Positions 1 through 6,678 of a stretch of DNA of 8,850 bases are shown here, piece after piece. The position numbers were made by a program, and so were the translations under genes. Position 1 is the stretch's first letter. Each line of letters starts with the position of its first letter. The notes under the pieces are model-generated. The model searched no databases. It was not told the origin of the DNA and saw nothing but the letters and a program-made list of their open reading frames with translations. Source of the stretch: Alphaproteobacteria bacterium UBA3439 (GTDB lineage: Bacteria > Pseudomonadota > Alphaproteobacteria > Puniceispirillales > Puniceispirillaceae); contig DFSK01000095.1 of assembly GCA_002378605.1 (NCBI GenBank), positions 18,629 through 27,478 on the forward strand. Direction: 5' to 3'.

Positions 1-2727
1 CCGCTATTTCACGGCAATTTGGCCTGTTTGACCGATTATTGTTCGGGTTGGCCGGTTGTGCTGGATCACGAGAGCGATGCCGCCATTGCCGCACGTTATG
101 CGCAGATTCATGATTTCCATGAGGCGCGTCTGGCGCATGGAAATGATGATACGGCAAGCCCGTACCGGCCATTGGCACCGGAAAAGCTGTATCTATCGCA
201 AACCGAAACGGGTCAGTTATTCGAGCGGGGCAAGGCTTGTCGCCTATTTGCCTTTGCCCCGATGCCGGGTGGCACGCAAGATGGTGGGCAAGATGGCGCA
301 CAAGATTCAGCCAATCCCGATCAAGCTGTGGCGCAGGATGCTGGCGGGCGGGCGGCAATCCGCCTGATTAAAGTTGAAGGCAATAGTGCAGTTCCTGAAT
401 TGGCTGCCTTTGTTAAGGCCGAACGCAGCGCCGCCAAACGCCCGATTATTGTTGCCTGCAGTTCGCCCGGGGCGGCAAGCCGGTTAGCCGATTTGTTGGA
501 CGGGCATCTTGGTGCGGGTGCGCTGCAACCGCTTACCGCCATTGAAGATGCGGCATCTGGTGGTTTCTATGTGATGCAATGGCCGCTTGAAACAGGGTTT
601 CAAACCGATCATCTGGTGGTGGTCTCCGAGCCGGATATTTTTGGCCAGCGTTTATCACGGCCACAATCAAAACGCGCCAAAGGTGATGAATTTCTGCGCG
701 AGGTCAGCGTTCTTGAGACAGGTGATCTTGTGGTTCATGCCGAACATGGCATCGGCCGCTATGAAGGGCTGACCATCATAAACAGCGCTGGCGGCGACCA
801 TGATTGTCTTCATCTTGTTTATTCTGGCGGCGATAAATTATATCTGCCGGTGGAAAATATCGAGCTGTTGTCACGCTATGGCAGCGCCGGTGGCGAGGCC
901 CAGCTTGACAAGCTAGGCGGTGTTGCGTGGCAGGCGCGTGTTGCCCGCATCAAGGGCCGTGTTCGGATTATGGCCGAACAGCTTATCAAGATTGCGGCGG
1001 CGCGCTATCGTGCGCGGGCCGAACCTTTGATTGCCGAAGATGGCAGTTTTGGTGAATTTTGCGCGCGTTTTGCCTTTACCGAAACCGAAGACCAGTTAAA
1101 TGCGATCAATGATGTTGTTGATGATTTGGCGTCGGGCAAAGCCAGTGACCGCCTGATTTGCGGCGATGTCGGCTTTGGCAAAACCGAAGTGGCGTTGCGC
1201 GCAGCCTTTATTGCGGCAATGGCGGGCTATCAGGTGGCTTTGGTGGCACCAACAACATTGCTGGCACGCCAGCATGGCAAGGTCTTTGTCGAACGTTTTG
1301 CCGGTTTTCCGGTCAAAATTGGCGTGTTGTCCCGGATGACATCAACAGCCGACGCCAAAATTATTCGTGAAAATATTGCCAGTGGTGAAGTTCAAATTGC
1401 CATTGGCACGCATGCGCTTTTGGCAAAATCGATTGAGTTTAATCATCTTGGTCTTTTGATCATTGATGAAGAACAGCATTTTGGCGTTGGCCAGAAGGAA
1501 CGGCTAAAAGAGCTTCGCGGCGATATTCATGTGTTAACGCTGTCAGCAACGCCGATTCCACGCACGCTACAAATGGCGCTGTCAGGTGTCCGCGAAATGT
1601 CATTGATTGCAACGCCGCCGGTAGACCGGTTGGCGGTTCGTACCTTTGTTGGCCCGTGGGATGGCGTCGTTCTTCGTGAGGCAATTCAGCGGGAAATGTT
1701 CCGTGGCGGGCAGATATTTGTTGTTTGTCCGCGTATTGATGATATGCAGCGGGTTTATGACCGGATTGCCAAGCTCGCGCCCGAAGCACGGGTTATTTCA
1801 GCGCATGGGCGAATGCCAGCCAATGAGCTTGATCAGGTCATGACACGATTTGCCGATGGTGAAGCCGATATTCTGCTATCGACCAATATTGTTGAATCGG
1901 GAATTGATATCCCCTCGGCCAATACGATGATTATTCACCGCGCTGATATGTTTGGCCTGTCGCAGCTTTACCAGCTTCGTGGCCGTGTTGGACGCGGTCG
2001 CCAGCGCGCTTATGCCTATTTGACATCCGATCCGCAACGGCTGTTAAGCCCGCAGGCGCGGCGCCGTCTTGAGGTCATGCAAACGCTTGATACGCTTGGT
2101 GCCGGATTTACGCTGGCATCTTATGATATGGATATTCGTGGTGCGGGAAATCTGCTTGGCGATGAACAATCGGGCCATGTTCGTGAAGTCGGGGTAGAGC
2201 TTTATCAAGAAATGTTGCGGCAAGCTGTTGATGCTGCCAAATCTGGGCGTGGCGGCGAAAGCGAAGATGATGCAAAGCCAGCCTGGACGCCGCAAATCAA
2301 TCTTGGGCTGGAAATCCGGCTACCTGAATCCTATGTGCCGGATCTGACCGTTCGGCTGTCGCTTTATCGCCGTATTGCCGATCTTGCTGACCCACAGGCA
2401 ACCGATGTGTTAATTGCCGAGCTTGTTGACCGTTTTGGCGGTTTGCCTGATCCGGTCAAAAATCTGTTTTCGGTGATCGAATTAAAACAATTATGCCGTT
2501 TGGCAAATATCGAAAAAATCGATGCAGGGCCGAAAGGATTGTCATTGGCATTCCGCGACAATCATTTTGCACGTCCTGATGCGTTGATTGGCTGGATTGC
2601 CGGACAGGGCGGACGGGTTCAGCTTCGTGCCGATCATCGTCTGGTAGTGGCAACGCCAATTCCAACGCCCGAGATGCAGCCCGTGGCCTGTAAAACCGTT
2701 TTGCAAGACCTTGTAGCGCTGTTATAG
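1..2727 (+). CDS. mfd: Mfd, transcription-repair coupling factor (5' end outside window)
   Basis: Mfd is a cytosolic DNA translocase. It pushes stalled RNA polymerase off damaged DNA and recruits UvrA for nucleotide excision repair. The frame is open from base 1 with family-like residues before the first possible start (TTG at 19), so the gene begins upstream; about 250 N-terminal residues (UvrB-like part) are missing compared with the usual ~1150. Numbering from the TTG: the RNA-polymerase-interacting domain carries HGIGRYEGL near 243; Walker A GDVGFGKT is at 382-389; motif II DEEQ at 483-486; SATPIPRT follows; motif V/VI NIVESGID and RGRVGRG end at 660; then the TRG translocation region (GAGFTLASYDMDIRGAGNLL). 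The C-terminal regulatory domain (LPESYVPDLTVRLSLYRRI) is complete. All helicase motifs are intact, so the protein should be active. An odd Gly-x-Gln-Asp insertion lies at residues 85-96. The gene is convergent with the next one, with a 36-nt gap and no clear terminator. Confidence 0.97.
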   Translation, partial: PLFHGNLACLTDYCSGWPVVLDHESDAAIAARYAQIHDFHEARLAHGNDDTASPYRPLAPEKLYLSQTETGQLFERGKACRLFAFAPMPGGTQDGGQDGAQDSANPDQAVAQDAGGRAAIRLIKVEGNSAVPELAAFVKAERSAAKRPIIVACSSPGAASRLADLLDGHLGAGALQPLTAIEDAASGGFYVMQWPLETGFQTDHLVVVSEPDIFGQRLSRPQSKRAKGDEFLREVSVLETGDLVVHAEHGIGRYEGLTIINSAGGDHDCLHLVYSGGDKLYLPVENIELLSRYGSAGGEAQLDKLGGVAWQARVARIKGRVRIMAEQLIKIAAARYRARAEPLIAEDGSFGEFCARFAFTETEDQLNAINDVVDDLASGKASDRLICGDVGFGKTEVALRAAFIAAMAGYQVALVAPTTLLARQHGKVFVERFAGFPVKIGVLSRMTSTADAKIIRENIASGEVQIAIGTHALLAKSIEFNHLGLLIIDEEQHFGVGQKERLKELRGDIHVLTLSATPIPRTLQMALSGVREMSLIATPPVDRLAVRTFVGPWDGVVLREAIQREMFRGGQIFVVCPRIDDMQRVYDRIAKLAPEARVISAHGRMPANELDQVMTRFADGEADILLSTNIVESGIDIPSANTMIIHRADMFGLSQLYQLRGRVGRGRQRAYAYLTSDPQRLLSPQARRRLEVMQTLDTLGAGFTLASYDMDIRGAGNLLGDEQSGHVREVGVELYQEMLRQAVDAAKSGRGGESEDDAKPAWTPQINLGLEIRLPESYVPDLTVRLSLYRRIADLADPQATDVLIAELVDRFGGLPDPVKNLFSVIELKQLCRLANIEKIDAGPKGLSLAFRDNHFARPDALIGWIAGQGGRVQLRADHRLVVATPIPTPEMQPVACKTVLQDLVALL
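271..306 (+). repeat. Three tandem 12-bp units inside mfd
   Basis: Three consecutive units GGCACGCAAGAT, GGTGGGCAAGAT and GGCGCACAAGAT encode Gly-Thr-Gln-Asp, Gly-Gly-Gln-Asp and Gly-Ala-Gln-Asp. The CAAGAT half is invariant and the first half varies. The repeat stays in frame and lies in a hydrophilic stretch between the UvrB-like module and domain D3, where E. coli Mfd has a short linker. It looks like a local slippage expansion in a tolerant linker. A further Gln-Asp (VAQDAGG) follows nearby without the full repeat. Confidence 0.8.
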
Positions 2728-2763
2728 CTGGCGGCCGGAGTAGATGCTGGCATTCGCCACCGG

Positions 2764-3393
2764 TTATTTTGCCGGTTTGGCAAGACAGCCATCAATCGCG
2801 GGGATTAAATGTTCAGGCATATGCGCGCCGGCAATGGCATATTGGCCCGCAAAAATCATAAAAGGAACGCCATCGACCCGAAGCTGGCGCGACATTTCGA
2901 TATCATTCGCAATCTGCCGGTCAAGGGCTGGATCGGCAAGGCTGGCCGGATCAATGGCAAACCCTTGCTCTTGGGCGATTTGGGCAAGTTCATCATCATC
3001 GCCAATATCGCGGCCATCAATAAAATAGGCTTTGAAAAACGCCTCGCTTAAATCATGACCTTCAGCCGCAGCGGCAAGCAGATAGCGATGGGTTTTGCGA
3101 CTGTCGGGAGTGCGTTTGATTCCATCAAAATTAAAAGCGATGCCGCTTTCAAGACCGGCATCGGCAATACGGCCATAAACGGCTTTGGCTGCATTGCCAA
3201 ATTTGCCAATCAGATAAGCCTGACGATCCATGCCGGCCGAGGGCATTGTGGGATTGAGCAAAAAACACCGCCAGATATAGCGCGGGGTTACATGCGGACG
3301 GGCCGCAAAGGCCGCATCAAGCCGCTTTTTGCCAATATAGCACCAAGGGCAAATGATATCGGCATAGATTTCAACATCAACATATTGGGTCAT
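2764..3393 (-). CDS. FrnE-like DsbA-family thiol oxidoreductase (CPWC)
   Basis: This is a thioredoxin-fold protein of the DsbA/FrnE/2-hydroxychromene-2-carboxylate isomerase superfamily, 209 aa with this start and typical in length. After a short first beta strand (VDVEIYAD) comes the redox motif CPWC at residues 15-18, followed by YIGKKRL. The family element FLLNP is near 44-48, an inserted helical domain fills the middle, and the cis-proline loop GVPF is at 175-178, followed by FAGQYAIAGAHMPE. There is no signal peptide or membrane segment, so it should act in the cytosol, unlike periplasmic DsbA. Start choice: AAGGA (3407-3403) lies 9 nt before the ATG at 3393 but only 3 nt before the in-frame ATG at 3399, favouring 3393. 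FrnE of Deinococcus is a cytosolic disulfide isomerase linked to oxidative stress; a similar role here is inferred. The exact substrate cannot be read from sequence. Confidence 0.9.
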   Translation of the reverse strand: MTQYVDVEIYADIICPWCYIGKKRLDAAFAARPHVTPRYIWRCFLLNPTMPSAGMDRQAYLIGKFGNAAKAVYGRIADAGLESGIAFNFDGIKRTPDSRKTHRYLLAAAAEGHDLSEAFFKAYFIDGRDIGDDDELAQIAQEQGFAIDPASLADPALDRQIANDIEMSRQLRVDGVPFMIFAGQYAIAGAHMPEHLIPAIDGCLAKPAK

Positions 3394-3447
3394 TTGCATG
3401 CATCCTTGATGGTAGTTCGGTCTTATCGAAACCTATTGTGGTTGGCT

Positions 3448-3476
3448 TGGCAAGGTTGGAGTGTTGAAGCTTGCCA
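3448..3476. promoter_or_regulatory. Inverted repeat in the divergent intergenic region
   Basis: TGGCAAG (3448-3454) and CTTGCCA (3470-3476) are perfect 7-bp inverted arms separated by 15 bp. They lie between the divergent oxidoreductase and split-barrel genes. The position suits a shared operator, but arms of this length with free spacing arise by chance, so support is weak. I see no convincing Fur, Irr or RirA-type box here. Confidence 0.25.
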
Positions 3477-3568
3477 CCGCTGTTGATTTTGCCAGCCTTC
3501 GAAACCATGTTAGATATGGAGCTTCGGTCTGGGAGGCCATTTGGTTTTGTTGATTTAGGATAGTGCAG

Positions 3569-4087
3569 ATGCAAGAAAATGCCGCCTTTGAGGAATCTTC
3601 GGGAATGCCGCGCGAAAAGATTGCGGCAGCGCGTGATGCGCTTTTGCAGCTTCGTACCCTCTATATTGCGGTAAACAGCCAGCAGGACAGCCCTGAAATG
3701 GGCGTTTCGCCTTTTATTCGGCGTGATGATGGGCTGTATATTTTCACCAGCCATCTCTCGCAGCATGTTCGCGATTTGATGGCGCAAGGCGCGGCGACTT
3801 GTATGCTTTGTGCCGATGAGGCCAAAAGCCAGAATATATGGGCGCGCAACCGGTTGAAATTTGCCGTTGATGCAGTCGAAATTGCCCGCAAGGATGCAAA
3901 ATTCGACGGGCTTTGTGATGATTTTTCCGCGGCGCATGGGCCAACGATGGATTTAATCCGCAATTTTGGCGATTTTCATATGTTCCAGCTGTCGCCGCGT
4001 GATGGTGTTTTGGTGTTGGGTTTTGCCAAGGCCTTTACCGTAACCGGCCCTGATTTTGCGATTGCCGCCCATATCAGCAAAGCGTGA
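3569..4087 (+). CDS. HugZ/HutZ-like FMN-type split-barrel protein, probable heme-utilization factor
   Basis: A 172-aa protein of the pyridoxamine-phosphate-oxidase-like split-barrel group, closest by eye to HutZ/HugZ heme-degrading proteins. The strand pattern LYIAVNSQQDSPEMGVSPFI (31-50), the segment DDGLYIFTSHLSQHVRDL, then a RLKFAVDAVEI strand, DFHMFQL (135-141) and GFAKAFTVTG (151-160) match that family in order. His168 in the C-terminal AAHIS sits where HutZ (His170) and HugZ (His245) carry their heme-ligating histidine, which favours heme over flavin; this alignment is from memory. Start choice: AGGA (3557-3560) is 8 nt before the ATG at 3569 but only 2 nt before the in-frame GTG at 3563. 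No signal peptide, so cytosolic. The GST gene starts 4 nt after its stop, so the two are probably co-transcribed. No heme transporter is visible nearby. It could instead be a general flavin reductase or PPOX-like protein. Confidence 0.8.
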   Translation: MQENAAFEESSGMPREKIAAARDALLQLRTLYIAVNSQQDSPEMGVSPFIRRDDGLYIFTSHLSQHVRDLMAQGAATCMLCADEAKSQNIWARNRLKFAVDAVEIARKDAKFDGLCDDFSAAHGPTMDLIRNFGDFHMFQLSPRDGVLVLGFAKAFTVTGPDFAIAAHISKA

Positions 4088-4091
4088 CATC

Positions 4092-4757
4092 ATGGCGCAT
4101 TTTGACCAGCCCCCAATTTTCTGGAGTTTTCGGCGCTGCCCTTATGCTATGCGGGCGCGGCTTGCCATTGTAACAAGTGGTCAAAAAGTCCAATTGCGGG
4201 AAATTCTACTTCGCGACAAGCCGGCCGATTTTTTAGCCGCTTCACCAAAGGGCACTGTGCCAGTCCTAAAGCTCGGAGACGGGCAGGTGATTGACGAAAG
4301 CCGCGATATCATGTTTTGGGCGCTTGGGCAGAATGATCCTGAAAACTGGCTTGCCGTTTGGCAACAAAATCCGGCTTCGGCTTTGGCATTTCTCGATCGA
4401 CTGGATGGTGCTTTCAAATATGATCTTGACCGGTATAAATATGCCAGCCGCTATGATCATGACGCTGGTGCCGTTCATCGGAGCAGCGGCGCAGAATTTC
4501 TGGCCGAGCTTGACCAAGATTTACAGCAAACAGGCGCGCTATCAGGGGCACAGCTTGGCCTTTTGGATTTTGCCAGCCTGCCTTTTGTGCGCCAGTTCCG
4601 TATTGCCGACCCTGTCTGGTTTGACAATCAATCCTGGCCGCATCTTCACATATGGCTTGGCGGCTTTCTTGACTCGGCCATTTTCCAGTTGGTGATGCAA
4701 AAATATCCGCAATGGAATGCCGACAGACAATCAATTGCCTTTCCACCATTGTTATAG
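4092..4757 (+). CDS. Glutathione S-transferase family protein with CPYA active site
   Basis: A 221-aa soluble GST-fold protein. The thioredoxin-like N-terminal domain has FRRCPYAMRARLA with a likely catalytic Cys16 (CPYA, as in Cys-type omega and related classes, rather than Ser or Tyr). It is followed by the cis-proline loop KGTVPVL (53-59) and the glutathione gamma-glutamyl contact DES (68-70). The helical C-terminal domain contains the N-capping segment LGLLDFASLPFVRQF (156-170) and ends with KYPQWNAD. A Cys in this position usually means thiol transfer, deglutathionylation or dehalogenation-type chemistry rather than classic conjugation; the substrate is unknown. The ATG at 4092 is chosen because it gives the family-typical N-terminus and sits 4 nt after the preceding stop. 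An in-frame ATG at 4056 would overlap the upstream gene by 32 nt. The Shine-Dalgarno is poor, so translation may depend on coupling to the upstream gene. Confidence 0.92.
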   Translation: MAHFDQPPIFWSFRRCPYAMRARLAIVTSGQKVQLREILLRDKPADFLAASPKGTVPVLKLGDGQVIDESRDIMFWALGQNDPENWLAVWQQNPASALAFLDRLDGAFKYDLDRYKYASRYDHDAGAVHRSSGAEFLAELDQDLQQTGALSGAQLGLLDFASLPFVRQFRIADPVWFDNQSWPHLHIWLGGFLDSAIFQLVMQKYPQWNADRQSIAFPPLL

Positions 4758-4776
4758 CCAAACGTGCCGGATTATA

Positions 4777-4792
4777 TGTCAAAATTTGGACA
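4777..4792. promoter_or_regulatory. 16-bp near-perfect palindrome upstream of the OlsF-like gene
   Basis: TGTCAAAATTTGGACA reads as TGTC-x-AAA/TTT-x-GACA: seven of eight position pairs are symmetric and only the fifth pair (A and G) fails. It sits in the roughly 100-bp gap between the GST stop and the OlsF-like start, about 70 bp before the start codon. The size and symmetry suit an operator for a dimeric helix-turn-helix regulator. I recognise no named box and saw no good sigma-70 promoter beside it. The arms are too short for a convincing transcription terminator. Confidence 0.35.
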
Positions 4793-4860
4793 GATTTATC
4801 ATTTGTCATGAAACCGTAACATCAATTGGCGATCATGCCTTTTAAAACAGCGAGTTCGTG

Positions 4861-6615
4861 ATGTTGGATATGCCTGAAACAACGACAAAAACGATTGATG
4901 TTGGCGCGGTTCTACAGGCCCGCATGCCATCATTAAAGCATTATCCAGCGCCGCTTTGCCGGTTTTTGATCTGGAGTCTCCGCACCTTTGTTAATGAAGA
5001 TCGCATTAATCAGTTTTTGCAAAGACATGGCTATCTCAAAGGATTTGATTTTATTGATCAGGTTTTTGACGAATTGCAGATTGACTATCTGGTTCGCCAT
5101 GACGAGATCAAAAACATCCCTGTCACAGGGAGGGTGCTGATTGTCGCTAATCATCCGCTTGGCGGGCTGGATGGGCTGGCGCTTCTTCGCCTTGTTGGAA
5201 AAATACGCCGCGATGTGTCAATTGTCGTTAATGAATTATTGTGTAATGTCAATTCTCTAAATAGCATATTTCTACCAGTAGATGCGTTTGGTGGTGAAAC
5301 GCATAAAGCTGATTTAGACCGGATTATAAATGCGTTAAATCAGGATCGTGCGGTTATTATTTTTCCCGCTGGTGCGGTGTCGCGGGCCGGGCCAAAAGGC
5401 ATTCGCGACGGCAAATGGCTGTCGGGTTTTTTGCGCATCGCCGAAAAGACATCGGCGCCGATATTACCAATCCATATCAGGGCGCGAAATTCGATGCTTT
5501 TCTATCTGGTTGCCAAGCTTAGCGCGACGCTGTCCATGCTGATGTTGCCGCGTGAAATGACCGGATTTAAGGGCAATATCAGCCTGACCATCGGCAACCC
5601 CATTCCCATTGGTGATTTTGAGTCACTGCCAATGGGGCGGCGCGAAAAGGCGCAGCTTGTGAACCGGCATTTGCGCCGTCTTGGGCGGGGAAAACCCCCG
5701 GTCTTTAAAACGCCAAAAGGCATTATTCATCCGGTGTCACGAAAGGCTCTTCGTGATGAGCTGAAATCTGCCGAAAAGCTGGGTATTACGGCGGATAACA
5801 AGCATATCCTGCTGGTTGATTATGCCGAAAACACCGCGGTCATGGATGAAATTGGCCGGTTGCGCGAGCTGACCTTTCGGTCGGTTGGCGAGGGAACAGG
5901 GCAAAGCAAGGATATTGACCAGTTCGATCTGTATTATCGGCATCTGCTATTATGGGATGATGATCGGTTGGAAATTGCTGGTGCTTATCGTCTTGGCGAA
6001 ATATGGCGCTGGCAGGAGCACCCAAAATCAAGGCTTTATTCACAATCGCTTTTTGACTATCAGCCGTCGATGCAGCCTTTATTCGAACAAGGGTTGGAAC
6101 TTGGGCGAAGCTTTGTCCAGCCACAATATTGGGGGCTTCGCAGCCTTGATTATCTATGGCAGGGCATTGGCGCCTATCTCAGATCGCATCCGCAAGTAAG
6201 ATATTTGTTTGGCCCGGTCACCTTGTCAAATAATATGGCAAAACCGGCGCGTGATATGCTGGTGCATTTCTATGAAACCCATTTTGCCGATCCAGATCAT
6301 GTTGCCGTTCCCGCCATTCCCTATGTGATTGATGCTGATAGCGCGGCGGATCTGCGCCAGCACATGCCCGGTCTGGATTTTGACATGGATCATGAATGGC
6401 TTCGAAGCCAGCTTGGGTTTATGGGGCTGAAAATACCAACATTATTCAAGCAATATGCCGATGTTTGCACGTCTGGTGGCGTGCGGTTTTGCGGCTTTAG
6501 CATTGATCCGGCCTTTAATCATTGTGTCGATGGGTTGGTGCTGGTCGATATTCACCAGCTAAAGCCGAAAAAACGCGCGCGCTATATTGGTGATGACATG
6601 ACCATCGCCTCCTAA
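4861..6615 (+). CDS. OlsF-like bifunctional acyltransferase (PlsC-type plus OlsB-type), probable ornithine-lipid synthase
   Basis: A 584-aa fusion of two acyltransferases. The N-terminal half (about 70-275) is a lysophospholipid-acyltransferase domain: NHPLGGLDG at 97-105 (His98 and Asp104, a HX5D spacing rather than the PlsC HX4D), then FPAGAVSR at 168-175 in place of FPEGTRS. The C-terminal half (about 315-570) is an OlsB/hemolysin-like GNAT domain with LRELTFR, then GLELGRSFVQ, YWGLRSLDYLWQGIGAYL and YLFGPVTLSN (448-457). This is the architecture of OlsF, where the C-terminal domain acylates the alpha-amino group of ornithine and the N-terminal domain adds the second acyl chain, giving a phosphorus-free membrane lipid. 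It should act at the inner face of the cytoplasmic membrane. No clear transmembrane helix is seen. The start is uncertain: GTG 4858, ATG 4861 and ATG 4870 are all in frame, with only a weak GAG ahead. Amino-acid specificity (ornithine or another amine) is inferred. The gene is 103 nt from the GST gene and may have its own promoter. Confidence 0.85.
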   Translation: MLDMPETTTKTIDVGAVLQARMPSLKHYPAPLCRFLIWSLRTFVNEDRINQFLQRHGYLKGFDFIDQVFDELQIDYLVRHDEIKNIPVTGRVLIVANHPLGGLDGLALLRLVGKIRRDVSIVVNELLCNVNSLNSIFLPVDAFGGETHKADLDRIINALNQDRAVIIFPAGAVSRAGPKGIRDGKWLSGFLRIAEKTSAPILPIHIRARNSMLFYLVAKLSATLSMLMLPREMTGFKGNISLTIGNPIPIGDFESLPMGRREKAQLVNRHLRRLGRGKPPVFKTPKGIIHPVSRKALRDELKSAEKLGITADNKHILLVDYAENTAVMDEIGRLRELTFRSVGEGTGQSKDIDQFDLYYRHLLLWDDDRLEIAGAYRLGEIWRWQEHPKSRLYSQSLFDYQPSMQPLFEQGLELGRSFVQPQYWGLRSLDYLWQGIGAYLRSHPQVRYLFGPVTLSNNMAKPARDMLVHFYETHFADPDHVAVPAIPYVIDADSAADLRQHMPGLDFDMDHEWLRSQLGFMGLKIPTLFKQYADVCTSGGVRFCGFSIDPAFNHCVDGLVLVDIHQLKPKKRARYIGDDMTIAS

Positions 6616-6624
6616 AGCTGACTC

Positions 6625-6640
6625 TGGCATGAAATTTGCG
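6625..6640 (+). promoter_or_regulatory. Candidate sigma-54 (RpoN) -24/-12 promoter
   Basis: TGGCATGAAATTTGCG matches the RpoN consensus TGGCACGNNNNTTGCW at all defined positions but two (C to T in the -24 box and the final W). The invariant GG (6626-6627) and GC (6638-6639) are exactly 10 bp apart. The predicted transcript start is near 6651, about 28 nt before the 88-aa gene. It lies in the 63-nt gap after the OlsF-like stop and points the right way. No upstream activator site was identified; such a site would fall inside the OlsF-like coding region. Confidence 0.5.
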
Positions 6641-6642
6641 TT

Positions 6643-6669
6643 CTTCTTGGGTGACGACAGACCAAGGAG
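6643..6669 (+). promoter_or_regulatory. Hairpin that would pair with the Shine-Dalgarno of the 88-aa gene
   Basis: CTTCTTGG (6643-6650) can pair with CCAAGGAG (6662-6669) as an 8-bp stem with one G-U pair and an 11-nt loop. The 3' arm contains most of the AAGGAGG ribosome binding site. In RNA reading through from upstream, the site would be masked. RNA starting near 6651 from the candidate sigma-54 promoter would lack the 5' arm and leave the site open. No U-run follows, so it is not a terminator. Confidence 0.4.
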
Positions 6670-6670
6670 G
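6664..6670 (+). promoter_or_regulatory. Very strong ribosome binding site
   Basis: AAGGAGG is a full match to the anti-Shine-Dalgarno core and lies 8 nt before the ATG at 6679. It is much the best ribosome binding site in the window (the other genes have AAGG, AGGA, GGAG or weaker) and is the main evidence that the short gene after it is real and translated well. Confidence 0.85.
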
Positions 6671-6678
6671 GATGTGTT

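Noticed and set aside
2728..2775. Terminator between convergent mfd and the oxidoreductase
   Set aside because: CCACCGG and CCGGTTTGG can pair only with a bulge, and no U-run follows, so it is too weak to call.
3483..3517. Sigma-70 promoter for the HugZ-like gene (TTGCCA, then TAGATA 16 bp later)
   Set aside because: The -35 match is fair, but the -10 matches only three of six consensus positions, so it is not separable from chance.
3377..3937. 186-aa minus-strand open frame over the HugZ-like gene
   Set aside because: It is antisense to a clearly conserved protein, shows no domain, and crosses the divergent promoter region.
4056..4091. Upstream ATG giving a 12-residue longer GST
   Set aside because: It would overlap the preceding gene by 32 nt and add residues not found before the family's first beta strand.
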